A stretch of 64,000 bases of DNA from Tetranychus cinnabarinus. Its lineage: Eukaryota; Arthropoda; Arachnida; Trombidiformes; Tetranychidae. Location of the stretch: the NCBI GenBank assembly GCA_022266195.1, contig WHVY01000001.1, positions 21,390,001 to 21,454,000 on the forward strand. Reading direction: 5' to 3'. How positions within the stretch are numbered: the first letter of the stretch is position 1; the number at the start of each line of letters is the position of its first letter. This document shows positions 34,601-41,706 of the stretch, in pieces. The notes beneath the pieces were generated by a model. The model did not search any database, was not told the origin of the DNA, and was given only the letters and a program-made list of their open reading frames with translations. Position numbers and translations under genes: made by a program.

Positions 34601-35470
34601 GGATGGCCTAAAAATATTGAAACAGATAAACAAAAACAGGATTTCTTGAAAATTTATGAAGAAAAAGAAGGTATTGCTTTGAATATTGATAAGATAGAGA
34701 AAAATGCTGCCCTGCGAACTCAAGCAAAATTAATGGCTAATAGTTTCTGGGGAAAATTTGCACAAAGACCGAATCTTCCAAAAGTAGTTTACTTAAATGA
34801 ACCTAGTGATTTTTTCAAGCTTCTTGCTGATTCCAAAAAAATTGTTTTAGATGCTTATCTTGTGAATAACGGTACAATGATGGTCCAGTATGAAAGTACA
34901 GAAGCTTACACAGATGACCCTAAGCATTCGAACATAGTCATTGCAGCATACACTACTGCTTACGCTAGGCTAAAACTTTATGAAGCTTTACAAATTTTAC
35001 AAGATAGAGTCCTTTATTTCGATACTGATTCTATTATATATTTAGAGAAAGAATGTGATAAGTTTGATTTAGCTATCGGGAACTTTTTAGGTGAGTTGAC
35101 TGATGAATTAGAAGAATATGGTGAGGGATCATATATAACGAAATTTGTTTCTGGAGGGCCTAAAAACTATGCGTATGAAGCTATTTCACCTGCAACGGAA
35201 GAATCAAATTACTGCTGTAAGATTAAAGGTATAACGTTGAATCATAAAACAAAAAATGTTTTAAATTTTAATGCAATAGAAAACCTGATAAGAAAGAGCA
35301 TTGAAAATGATGAGGAGGAGGAAATCCATTTAGAGCAACTTGTTTTCAAGTCTACGAGAGAGAATGATGTTAAAAGTTCAAACTTTAGTAAAAGATATAG
35401 ACTAACTTATGATAAAAGACGAATCATCACATCTGATCTCACCACTTTACCGTTTGGATTTGTTGAGTAA
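31682..35470 (+). CDS. polB: Protein-primed DNA polymerase B with N-terminal OTU-like domain
   Basis: 1,262 aa, no introns. Replicates the element, starting from a terminal protein as in other Polintons. The exonuclease motifs are FYDIES (D393, E395), a second block at VIAHNGKAYDFHF, and YCNLDVD. The polymerase motifs are A, YYDFTSLYPY (D825); B, KLMANSFWGK; and C, YFDTDS (D1114, D1116). All expected catalytic acids are present. Between about residues 280 and 380 several Cys/His pairs (CSYC, CKKC, CDAC, CELC, CTTC) form probable zinc fingers. Residues 155-161 (DGLCCAR) and H254-Y255 (NDNHYF) match the catalytic Cys and His signature of OTU cysteine proteases. Confidence 0.95.
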   Translation: MLEYQFLSSNERRNDDWNYIEITRTVRITYDGEERITALEELIRDIEETLFAVISSIDYDVQPEDRIRIAIKNESLSHDIWVSFKKGSQLTRNVIFNAIFKVCQSKLEFLIEGILIIDIVIIKMPSGGGHKRKYGVTDLASYERLSPKTIKIEKDGLCCARSLIVGKAIADKVTGNDWRRIKDDVGRQQKDAAEKLCNLANVLPYTNCGLEELQKFQNVLSGYRIVVTDAKTKKIIFAGDPDKNNIYLIYNDNHYFPTRSMKAFLGYEYFCSYCLIGFREKTQHHCQSICKKCFTESQCQLIELKYCDACCREFNNVNCFNNHIQNSICSKLKFCELCKRTYRSKKQHKCGEFYCTTCREMVSSKNHLCYISKPSLIKLNKEDSCVKLFIFYDIESYVVDNGTHKPMLLIAKCVCCKCYSMPDHLCEFCEKIKLEYLGENCIQLFCNWLFKDLRASLVKQDKRQIVKNPKIYVIAHNGKAYDFHFILKYLNDYQIAGTPNIIKTGSKIISMEYMNVKFIDSVSFLPMPLKALPKAFGFEEQKGWFPHKFNCVENWSYNGNYPSSMYYEPDLMTSNERVKFFDWYEKVKDKKFCFKSEILKYCNLDVDILLKSFMSFRDSFIKETGLDPISRCITIAQACMEVYKVCFLMPKTIAVIPSFGYDPKRKSSVVSNIWLSYLEKTEKIILHREKRLGKYFVDGFNAETKTVYEFYGCFFHGCKTCYPMNRHYITSKYLDKTMDYLFERTSSRAADIEKMGYKIISIWECQYHHQVKIDPELKSFHLLHSSKLFKSKLPLDPREAFFGGRTNAIKLFHQTKDNEKIRYYDFTSLYPYVIKYCAYPIGHPQIIRFKEEDNISDLKDYEGFVFCTILPPNKLLIPVLPAKIRNKLIFTLCQVCASEKNKDSCTHNSADRALTGTWCTPELRKAIELGYKVLKIYEIWHFKEFSKYDPSKKDGGLFAEFINKWLKLKVEASGWPKNIETDKQKQDFLKIYEEKEGIALNIDKIEKNAALRTQAKLMANSFWGKFAQRPNLPKVVYLNEPSDFFKLLADSKKIVLDAYLVNNGTMMVQYESTEAYTDDPKHSNIVIAAYTTAYARLKLYEALQILQDRVLYFDTDSIIYLEKECDKFDLAIGNFLGELTDELEEYGEGSYITKFVSGGPKNYAYEAISPATEESNYCCKIKGITLNHKTKNVLNFNAIENLIRKSIENDEEEEIHLEQLVFKSTRENDVKSSNFSKRYRLTYDKRRIITSDLTTLPFGFVE

Positions 35471-35499
35471 TTTAGACTAAAGTGTATTAAGATAAAAAG

Positions 35500-36183
35500 A
35501 TGTCTATCAAGATGATTAAACAAAAGCCAGTGGAAATAGCCAGAACAACTTTAATGCTCAAGCATCCATTCACATGCATTGTTGCAGGTCCTACCTCTAG
35601 CGGTAAAACGATTTTTGTTCGCAATCTAATTGCTTCTCATGTTAAAACTATTCACATCAAACTTAATAACAACCTGCGAGTTTTATGGTGTTACGGAGTT
35701 TTCCAAGAAAAATACAATGACCCTATTCCAGCTTGTGAGGTGAACTATGTTAGCGGAATACCCAGCGAGGAAGATATTGCTAATTTTATGCCTGACTTAA
35801 TTGTTTTAGATGATTTAATGACTGAATCATCCAATGCTGTACAAGTATCACAATTTTTCACCAGAGGGAGTCATCATCAAGGTTATAGTGTTGTGATGAT
35901 TGTACAAAACCTATTTAATAAAGGAAAGGAAATGAGGAACATATCATTAAATAGTCAAATAATTGTGCTGATGAAAAACCGCAGAGACTTGCGTCAGATA
36001 AACACCTTAGCGCAGCAGATATACCCAGGAAAAAGTAAAAATTTTGTCGCAGTTTATCTTGATGCAACAAAAGAACCTTTTAGTTACTTGTTGATAGATT
36101 TACAACAAACAACGCCAGAGGCGCTAAGATTGCGGACTCAAATATTCGAGGATTCATCAACTCAAATAATTTATAAAATTTAA
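35500..36183 (+). CDS. Packaging ATPase, FtsK-HerA/A32 family
   Basis: 227 aa. Walker A is GPTSSGKT (residues 30-37) and Walker B is LIVLDD (D104, D105), followed by a sensor-like region SQIIVLMKN. This matches the genome-packaging ATPases of Polintons, adintoviruses and virophages, which pump DNA into capsids. Starts 29 bp after the polymerase stop; its own stop is followed after one base by the next ATG. Confidence 0.93.
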   Translation: MSIKMIKQKPVEIARTTLMLKHPFTCIVAGPTSSGKTIFVRNLIASHVKTIHIKLNNNLRVLWCYGVFQEKYNDPIPACEVNYVSGIPSEEDIANFMPDLIVLDDLMTESSNAVQVSQFFTRGSHHQGYSVVMIVQNLFNKGKEMRNISLNSQIIVLMKNRRDLRQINTLAQQIYPGKSKNFVAVYLDATKEPFSYLLIDLQQTTPEALRLRTQIFEDSSTQIIYKI

Positions 36184-36184
36184 T

Positions 36185-36517
36185 ATGTCTTGTGATTTGA
36201 AATATTGCTCCACTTTGATTGAATTAATTTCTAGATCTAAACACAAAATAAACAAAAAAGAAATAATTAAAATTCTTAAATGTGAAAAGTGTATAAACTC
36301 TGCATTTCATGAATTAACAGTGAACCTCTTAAATGGTAATATAACCCTCACGCAACAACAAAGAAAACAGTTGAAGTCTATGAAAAGTTTAATTGCTAAA
36401 TTAGCTAAATCTAAAGTAAAAACAAGTAAAAAAGTTGGAGCTAAGGAATTCCAAAAGTATTGTAAACTTTTCGAAATTCTCAAGCCTTCTCTTGCTGACA
36501 TCTTGGATAATGTTTAA
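36185..36517 (+). CDS. Small basic conserved Polinton protein
   Basis: 110 aa, Lys-rich. The stretch NLLNGNITLTQQQRKQLKSM resembles the GN(I/V)xLTxxQKxKLK pattern I associate with a small protein encoded next to the ATPase in many Polintons. Function unknown; possibly a DNA-binding or minor virion component. ATG one base after the ATPase stop; overlaps the next gene by 8 bp. Confidence 0.7.
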   Translation: MSCDLKYCSTLIELISRSKHKINKKEIIKILKCEKCINSAFHELTVNLLNGNITLTQQQRKQLKSMKSLIAKLAKSKVKTSKKVGAKEFQKYCKLFEILKPSLADILDNV

Positions 36518-37049
36518 AAAGATGATTGTAACTCCAACTGAGGATGACAACCTGGTTACAAAAACCAAAACTAAAACAGAAAATTCTGTACAAAAAGAGA
36601 TGCGAAAGGAAAGCAAAAGGTGTTTCACTTCGAATGAGATAAGTGATCTTTGTACCATTCTGTTAAAACTCGCTGATAAAGGACTAATTAATGTTAATGG
36701 TGAAGTTATTAAACCTGATGGTAAAGTGATAAAAGGAAGTAATATCGTCCAGATTCTAATACACGCAATTAAACCTGAAAATTATGTGGAAGGATATGAA
36801 TATTTACCTACTATTTTACGTGAAGCAGAAATTAACGATATACCTAATAAACTGATTCTTATAGACAATAAAGAGACTGAATTGCGAAGAACTCATGAAG
36901 AGGAGATAATTAACGATCATTCTGAAGGTTTTGATACAGTTGACCAAAGTCCAGTTGAAAAGGATACCGTGCCAGTTGATGATTCTGTGGCAAAACGACA
37001 AAAACAAAATCCGAGGATAAGAAAGAAACGGAATTGGTTATTCCCTTGA
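36510..37049 (+). CDS. Conserved Polinton protein of unknown function
   Basis: 179 aa from ATG 36510, overlapping the previous stop. The central region (LLKLADKGLINVNGEVIKPDG, then KGSNIVQIL) is a pattern seen in proteins between the ATPase and integrase genes of related elements. The C-terminus is basic (RQKQNPRIRKKR). No catalytic motif visible. The integrase ATG starts 2 bp after its stop codon. Confidence 0.6.
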   Translation: MFKKMIVTPTEDDNLVTKTKTKTENSVQKEMRKESKRCFTSNEISDLCTILLKLADKGLINVNGEVIKPDGKVIKGSNIVQILIHAIKPENYVEGYEYLPTILREAEINDIPNKLILIDNKETELRRTHEEEIINDHSEGFDTVDQSPVEKDTVPVDDSVAKRQKQNPRIRKKRNWLFP

Positions 37050-37050
37050 A

Positions 37051-38136
37051 ATGCCTAATAAAGATGCCATTTTGAAAGAGTTGTTTTATGACCCTTCTTT
37101 ACCATCAGGATTTGGAGGAATCAATTCATTGTATGCTGCTGCGAAAAAATATGGAATCAGTAAGAGACATGTGACTGATTATCTTTCTAAACAAAAAGCA
37201 TATACACTACATAAACCCGTTATAAGGAAGTTCAAACGTAATAAAACATGGGTTCCTCATCAATTTTTTCAATTGCAAGCAGATCTAGCAGATATGCGAT
37301 CACTAGCAAGCAGCAATTATGGACATAAATATATTTTAACAATAATAGATGTGCTTTCCAGATACGCATGGGCGATCTCAATAAAAAACAAAAAACCTCA
37401 TAGCATAATAGCAGCTTTCAAAATCGTATTCGCTCAACAAAAGCCTCTTTATTTACAAACCGACAGAGGTAAAGAATTTGTGAACAGTCAATTCAAGTCT
37501 TTTTTGGAAAAAGAAAATGTTAAATTTTTCACCACTAGAAATCAAACAGTTAAATGTGCTTTAGTTGAAAGATTTAATAGAACATTGAAAAACAAGATTT
37601 ACAAATTCATGACAGCTAATAACACCAAAAGATGGTACCCTCATTTGCAAGATTTCGCAAAATCATACAATAATTCCATCCATAGATCAATAGGTGTTAC
37701 CCCTGAAAGTGCTAAGGAAATGCGCAGTGACATATTGTTCGCATCATCTTATGGCAATCGTTTTCCTAATACTCAACAAAAACACAGAAAACTTTTATTA
37801 GGTGATCAAGTTCGCATAGCGAAGCATCTCAGTGCATTCAACAAAGGTTATCTTCCAAACTGGTCAACTGAACTATTTAATGTTACTAAATATTTGAAAA
37901 AGGACGATAAATTTCAATATACAGTCAGTGAACAATCTGGTAAAGAAAGCCTTCAACGATACTATTCCGAGGAAATACAAAAAGTAAACAAAGCAGCTAA
38001 AAGAACGTACGTTATCGAGAAAGTTCTTGAGAAGAAAACAGTTAATGGAGTTGAATATGTCAAAGTCAAATGGAGAAATTATCCACCAACTTTCAACAAA
38101 TGGATCCCCGCAAGATCGATCTCGAAATATCAATAA
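37051..38136 (+). CDS. int: Retrovirus-like integrase with C-terminal chromodomain
   Basis: 361 aa. An N-terminal helical region precedes an rve-type catalytic core with D78 (QADLAD), D138 (QTDRGKE) and E173 (VERFNR), the DDE triad with 34 residues between the last two. The C-terminus (about 310-361) is chromodomain-like: YVIEKVLEK and VKWRNYPPTFNKWIPA. It inserts the element and makes the 6-bp target duplication seen at its ends. The chromodomain may guide insertion to certain chromatin (known for other chromodomain integrases). Confidence 0.95.
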   Translation: MPNKDAILKELFYDPSLPSGFGGINSLYAAAKKYGISKRHVTDYLSKQKAYTLHKPVIRKFKRNKTWVPHQFFQLQADLADMRSLASSNYGHKYILTIIDVLSRYAWAISIKNKKPHSIIAAFKIVFAQQKPLYLQTDRGKEFVNSQFKSFLEKENVKFFTTRNQTVKCALVERFNRTLKNKIYKFMTANNTKRWYPHLQDFAKSYNNSIHRSIGVTPESAKEMRSDILFASSYGNRFPNTQQKHRKLLLGDQVRIAKHLSAFNKGYLPNWSTELFNVTKYLKKDDKFQYTVSEQSGKESLQRYYSEEIQKVNKAAKRTYVIEKVLEKKTVNGVEYVKVKWRNYPPTFNKWIPARSISKYQ

Positions 38137-38341
38137 TCCTAATAATAAATCTCCCGAATATATTCTATTTTTAGCGCAGATAATCATTATCGTTGCAGTC
38201 GTTATTGTAAGTGTCATCAACCTCAGCATTGGAGCTGAACGAGAGTCTCTTTGGGTTTCTTTAATGAGTAGCTGTCTAGGATACATACTTCCATCACCTT
38301 TTGTTGTAACTAAAAAAACTGATACACCTCTAAACAAATGA
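38057..38341 (+). CDS. Small membrane protein, Polinton
   Basis: 94 aa from ATG 38057 (an earlier in-frame ATG exists at 38045). Overlaps the integrase 3' end by about 80 bp in another frame. A hydrophilic N-terminus leads to a strong transmembrane segment (YILFLAQIIIIVAVVIVSVI), then the conserved-looking ESLWVSLMSSCLGYILP. A small protein with the LW(I/V)SLxSSCxGYLLP pattern lies between integrase and minor capsid genes in many Polintons, so this is probably real despite its size. Role unknown; a virion membrane or holin-like role is possible. Its stop overlaps the next start (ATGA). Confidence 0.75.
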   Translation: MSKSNGEIIHQLSTNGSPQDRSRNINNPNNKSPEYILFLAQIIIIVAVVIVSVINLSIGAERESLWVSLMSSCLGYILPSPFVVTKKTDTPLNK

Positions 38342-39120
38342 ATCAAAGTAGAGAGTTTGATATTGTACTGTCAAGTGACTTTAATAAAGATGATTTTCCA
38401 AAAAACAACCCAAGTTCCTTTCGTAATAAACTATCGAAAAAACTTAATCTTCAAGGATCATGGTATGTTAGCTTGCTAGAGATCAGTGTTCCAAAAACGT
38501 GGGTTTCGAGTAGAACGATAAGTTTTCATCTAGTGGATGAAACTACATCGCAACAAATTGGTGAGGAGAGATCAGTTGAGCTTTTAACAACTGATGAGTA
38601 TACAGATATCACTGCTAAATTGAATAATGCTGCTAAATTAGACGGGTTGGATTCGCAAGTAACGTTTGGTTCGGATAAGAATGGTAAATTAACAATAACA
38701 AATGGTGTGAAAAAACAGGATTATGTTCAAAGTATCATCGCTCCAATTTTTGATGAATATTCTAAAGAAATTCTGGGCTTGTATATAGTAACTACACTGA
38801 AAAACAAAAAAGTGATAGCTTATCGTCCTCCCAATCTTTATGACTATGCAGATATTTTTACTGTTGAAAGTGATTTGATAGAACCAATCCATGTTGGCTC
38901 AGATGAAAGACCTGTTCTACGCTATTTAATACCTAAAGGATTGCCTGATTTTGGTGATAATCTGTCATTCAATTTTGCTAAGCCACAAAAACGGAAGATC
39001 AAAGTGTCTTATATTGAATCAATAGACATAAATATAAGTAACTTGAAAGGCGTTCCACCACCATTTCGATTTGGGACGTCAGTGTTAACACTACGCTTTC
39101 AACATGACCCGTATTACTAA
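38338..39120 (+). CDS. Minor capsid (penton-like) protein
   Basis: 260 aa. The N-terminus FDIVLSSDFNKDDFPKNNPS followed by GSWYVSLLEISVPKTW matches Polinton minor capsid proteins, which have a single jelly-roll fold and are predicted to form capsid vertices. Overlaps the upstream gene by 4 bp and the next by 17 bp. Assigned by resemblance and position just before the major capsid gene. Confidence 0.85.
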   Translation: MNQSREFDIVLSSDFNKDDFPKNNPSSFRNKLSKKLNLQGSWYVSLLEISVPKTWVSSRTISFHLVDETTSQQIGEERSVELLTTDEYTDITAKLNNAAKLDGLDSQVTFGSDKNGKLTITNGVKKQDYVQSIIAPIFDEYSKEILGLYIVTTLKNKKVIAYRPPNLYDYADIFTVESDLIEPIHVGSDERPVLRYLIPKGLPDFGDNLSFNFAKPQKRKIKVSYIESIDINISNLKGVPPPFRFGTSVLTLRFQHDPYY

Positions 39121-39430
39121 CTTATTCGATTATTATAAAGAACAAGTAAACCAACCAAAAAGTTCAGTAGCTAAATCAAGTAATAAAATCTCTGATAGTG
39201 TCAAAAGCAGAAAGAGGAGGACAAAGAGCAGTAAGGAGTGTGCTCCCGTGAAAGATCTAAAACGCAAAAAAAGCAGAGTGACTAAAAAGTCTATAAATAA
39301 AAAGCCAGTCAACAAACAGCGGACGGTGAAGAAAGATCTACCAGCTAAAAAAGCAGTGAAACATAAAAACAAAAAGTCTAAGAAAAGCGAAAAGAAATTA
39401 AACTTTGACTTCCTCGAAAATGTCAACTGA
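39104..39430 (+). CDS. Lys/Arg-rich core-like protein
   Basis: 108 aa with a very high Lys/Arg content after residue 20 (SRKRRTK, KRKKSR, KNKKSKKSEKK). It overlaps the minor capsid gene by 17 bp and the major capsid gene by 11 bp. Its composition suggests a DNA-condensing core protein packaged with the genome, analogous to basic core proteins of adenoviruses (inference, no homology claimed). Confidence 0.6.
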   Translation: MTRITNLFDYYKEQVNQPKSSVAKSSNKISDSVKSRKRRTKSSKECAPVKDLKRKKSRVTKKSINKKPVNKQRTVKKDLPAKKAVKHKNKKSKKSEKKLNFDFLENVN

Positions 39431-40748
39431 AAAACTTTTTGAACCTTGTGTACTTCCAGAATTTGATTTATTCAAACTACCTCATATGTCTTATCAAGTT
39501 GAAAAATCATTACAAGTTGATTATAGACCACTAACAGCTCTCAAATCCGATTGCCCAATTGAGTTTTTCATAACTGGTACAGAAGATGAACTTGTTTCCC
39601 TGCACAAGTCTAAGCTTTATCTTCGCTTCAATGTGTTCTATAAAGCAGTCGGCGCAGATAAACCAAAAAGTACAGATTGGCAAAAGCTCGACATCTGTCA
39701 GAATGCTCTTCACTCAATTTTCAAAGATGTAGAGGTCAACATTGGTGACAAAAAAATCAACTCCACCTTTGGAACCTATCCATACATCGCTTTTCTTTCT
39801 ACTCTATTGTATAAGTCAAAAGAAGAAAAAAATTCAAGCTGTAGAGCGGCATTCTGGTTTGAGAACCTAACTTCATTAACCAGCGTTATTTCAACATCGA
39901 GGTCAAGTGCTCTTTATCCTAGATTTGTAACAGCAGAATCTGCGCTAGAAAATGGAAGAACTTTGGAAGTTTGTGGCTCTCTGGAGACGGAAATTTTCAA
40001 TCAAAAAAGACCCATACCTGGACAAATCCCCATAAGAATAAAACTTTACCCTAATAAACCAGAATTTTACTTCACAACCAGTGATTCAGCTAAGTTCATA
40101 CCTAAGTTGGTTCTTCAAGATGCTTTTTTAAGCGTCCATAAATACAAAATAACTCGAGATATGCAGCTAGCTTTGAATAGCGCTATAAAGCTAAGCTCAC
40201 TGAAATACCCCATAGTCAGACGGGAAATAAAATATTTCACCATCAACAGCACTTCTCCAAGTGTTGTGATTGACAATGCTATAGTTGGTCAGCTGCCTAG
40301 AAGGTGTTTTGTTGTTCTATTGGATGCAAATTCTTTTGAAGGTTCCTATGATACTTTTCCTTTCCATTTCGGAAACAAAGATCTAAATAAAATTTCATGC
40401 CTAGTGAATGGTGAACTTTATCCGTCGAGACCTTATCAGCCCGAATACTCTGAGGATATATACAATCATTGTTATTTAGGCTTATTAGACGCACTTAAGC
40501 CTGATTGTAACTTCAATTATACCTACGATACCTACAAAGAAACATTTCCGATATATGCATTCGATCTTTCGTGTGATGGGGCTACAGGTGGAGATAAATA
40601 CATAAACAAGCAACGATTTGGTTCGATTAGATTCGACTTAAACTTCGCAAAAGCTTTGACAAAGGCTACAACACTACTTATTCTCAGCGAATACGATAAT
40701 CTTTTACAGATCGATCATTTAGGTTCAGTAGCAACTGACTTTAATTAA
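39420..40748 (+). CDS. mcp: Major capsid protein, double jelly-roll
   Basis: 442 aa from ATG 39420. The opening KLFEPCVLPEFDLFKLPHMSYQVEKS and later parts (LHSIFKDVEVNIGDKKIN; GSIRFDLNF near the C-terminus) match the Polinton/adintovirus major capsid family often annotated as F54H12.2-like, predicted to have a hexon-like double jelly-roll. Last gene of the packed block, about 220 bp before the right TIR. Confidence 0.92.
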   Translation: MSTEKLFEPCVLPEFDLFKLPHMSYQVEKSLQVDYRPLTALKSDCPIEFFITGTEDELVSLHKSKLYLRFNVFYKAVGADKPKSTDWQKLDICQNALHSIFKDVEVNIGDKKINSTFGTYPYIAFLSTLLYKSKEEKNSSCRAAFWFENLTSLTSVISTSRSSALYPRFVTAESALENGRTLEVCGSLETEIFNQKRPIPGQIPIRIKLYPNKPEFYFTTSDSAKFIPKLVLQDAFLSVHKYKITRDMQLALNSAIKLSSLKYPIVRREIKYFTINSTSPSVVIDNAIVGQLPRRCFVVLLDANSFEGSYDTFPFHFGNKDLNKISCLVNGELYPSRPYQPEYSEDIYNHCYLGLLDALKPDCNFNYTYDTYKETFPIYAFDLSCDGATGGDKYINKQRFGSIRFDLNFAKALTKATTLLILSEYDNLLQIDHLGSVATDFN

Positions 40749-40967
40749 TTTTCAATGGCAAATTATCTTTTTATTTTTACTTTTATTTTATTTTTCCCCA
40801 CAAACTTTATCCTTTGTTTTTTAGCCCCCTTAAATGTATTTAAATTAATTAATCATCATTTTAATAAAGCTGCTTTACTTAAAATTCGACTTAACATTTG
40901 CTGAATAATTAAGGTTCATATGATATTTAATCGAGGGTTCAACTCAGAGGGTTAATCATCATAATTT

Positions 40968-41028
40968 CAGTTTCATTTGTAACGCTCCGCCTGTAAGGTG
41001 GAGTGTTACAAATGTATACTATACTACT
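40968..41028 (-). repeat. Right terminal inverted repeat of the Polinton
   Basis: Exact 61-bp reverse complement of 26398-26458, followed directly by the ATAATT target duplication (41029-41034). Confidence 0.95.
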
Positions 41029-41706
41029 ATAATTTATGGTAGATTAGGTTAGGATTAGACGAGATAGATTCGAGCAATAAATCGAGATATCGTAATCATT
41101 GTATGGAAAATTTTGGTAAGTCAGACGAAAGGTCCATAATTTTATCTTCCGAGCAAACAAGTTCCACTGGTTCAGATTAAGACTGGTTGTAACCTAATTT
41201 TAAATCAAATTTAATTCAATTAACTTGGAAACATTATCGGTTAAGCAGCACAGTTAGTAAAATCAAGTTGATCTAGAGAAAATATTTTGTTTTGAATTGA
41301 ATTTCATTACAAGTCGAAGTAAAGTCTTTAAGAGACACTCGTAGTGAACAAAAAGAGAAATTTTCAGAGAAATTAAAAGCATAATCGATAATTACTGTCT
41401 ATTAAACAGAACTTTCAATCTTTCTCGAGCACGAAGTCTCTATTTTTGAAATCTTAAAAAATTCAAACGTTCGCCTTATATCATTTCATCAAGTCCCGAT
41501 TATTATTGCAATGATTTATAAAATTACAAATGAAAAAGAGTTAATTCCGAGACAATTGAAATAAATTATCGTGGTGAAAGTCAAAAGTATTTTTTACTGG
41601 AACATACAACAAGTTGCGAATGGAGTGTCAAATTCCATAATATCACTTAAGTTTTTGGACTTCTTTGGTTAAGACTTCGTATGAAGATTTGTTTATGAGT
41701 TAATGA
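41029..41706. other. Intergenic, 3' flank of the FAB1-like gene
   Basis: AT-rich DNA between the Polinton end and the stop codon of the minus-strand kinase gene. No gene seen; part is presumably its 3' UTR. Confidence 0.6.

Larger units (their letters stand above)
26398..41028 (+). mobile_element. Polinton/Maverick DNA transposon, complete
   Basis: A 14,631-bp element bounded by exact 61-bp terminal inverted repeats starting AGTAGTATAG and flanked by a perfect 6-bp target duplication, ATAATT (26392-26397 and 41029-41034). Polintons are known for AG-starting TIRs, 6-bp duplications, and the gene set found here: protein-primed DNA polymerase B, retrovirus-like integrase, FtsK/A32-type packaging ATPase, and major and minor capsid proteins. 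All of these are open in this copy, which suggests a recent insertion. The TIRs are much shorter than the several hundred bp common in the group. The left arm (26.6-31.4 kb) carries genes I do not know as standard Polinton components. No adenain-like protease was found. Confidence 0.95.

Noticed and set aside
36401..36658. Minus-strand frames opposite the small Polinton genes
   Set aside because: Cys/Phe/Leu-rich antisense readings of Lys-rich coding sequence.
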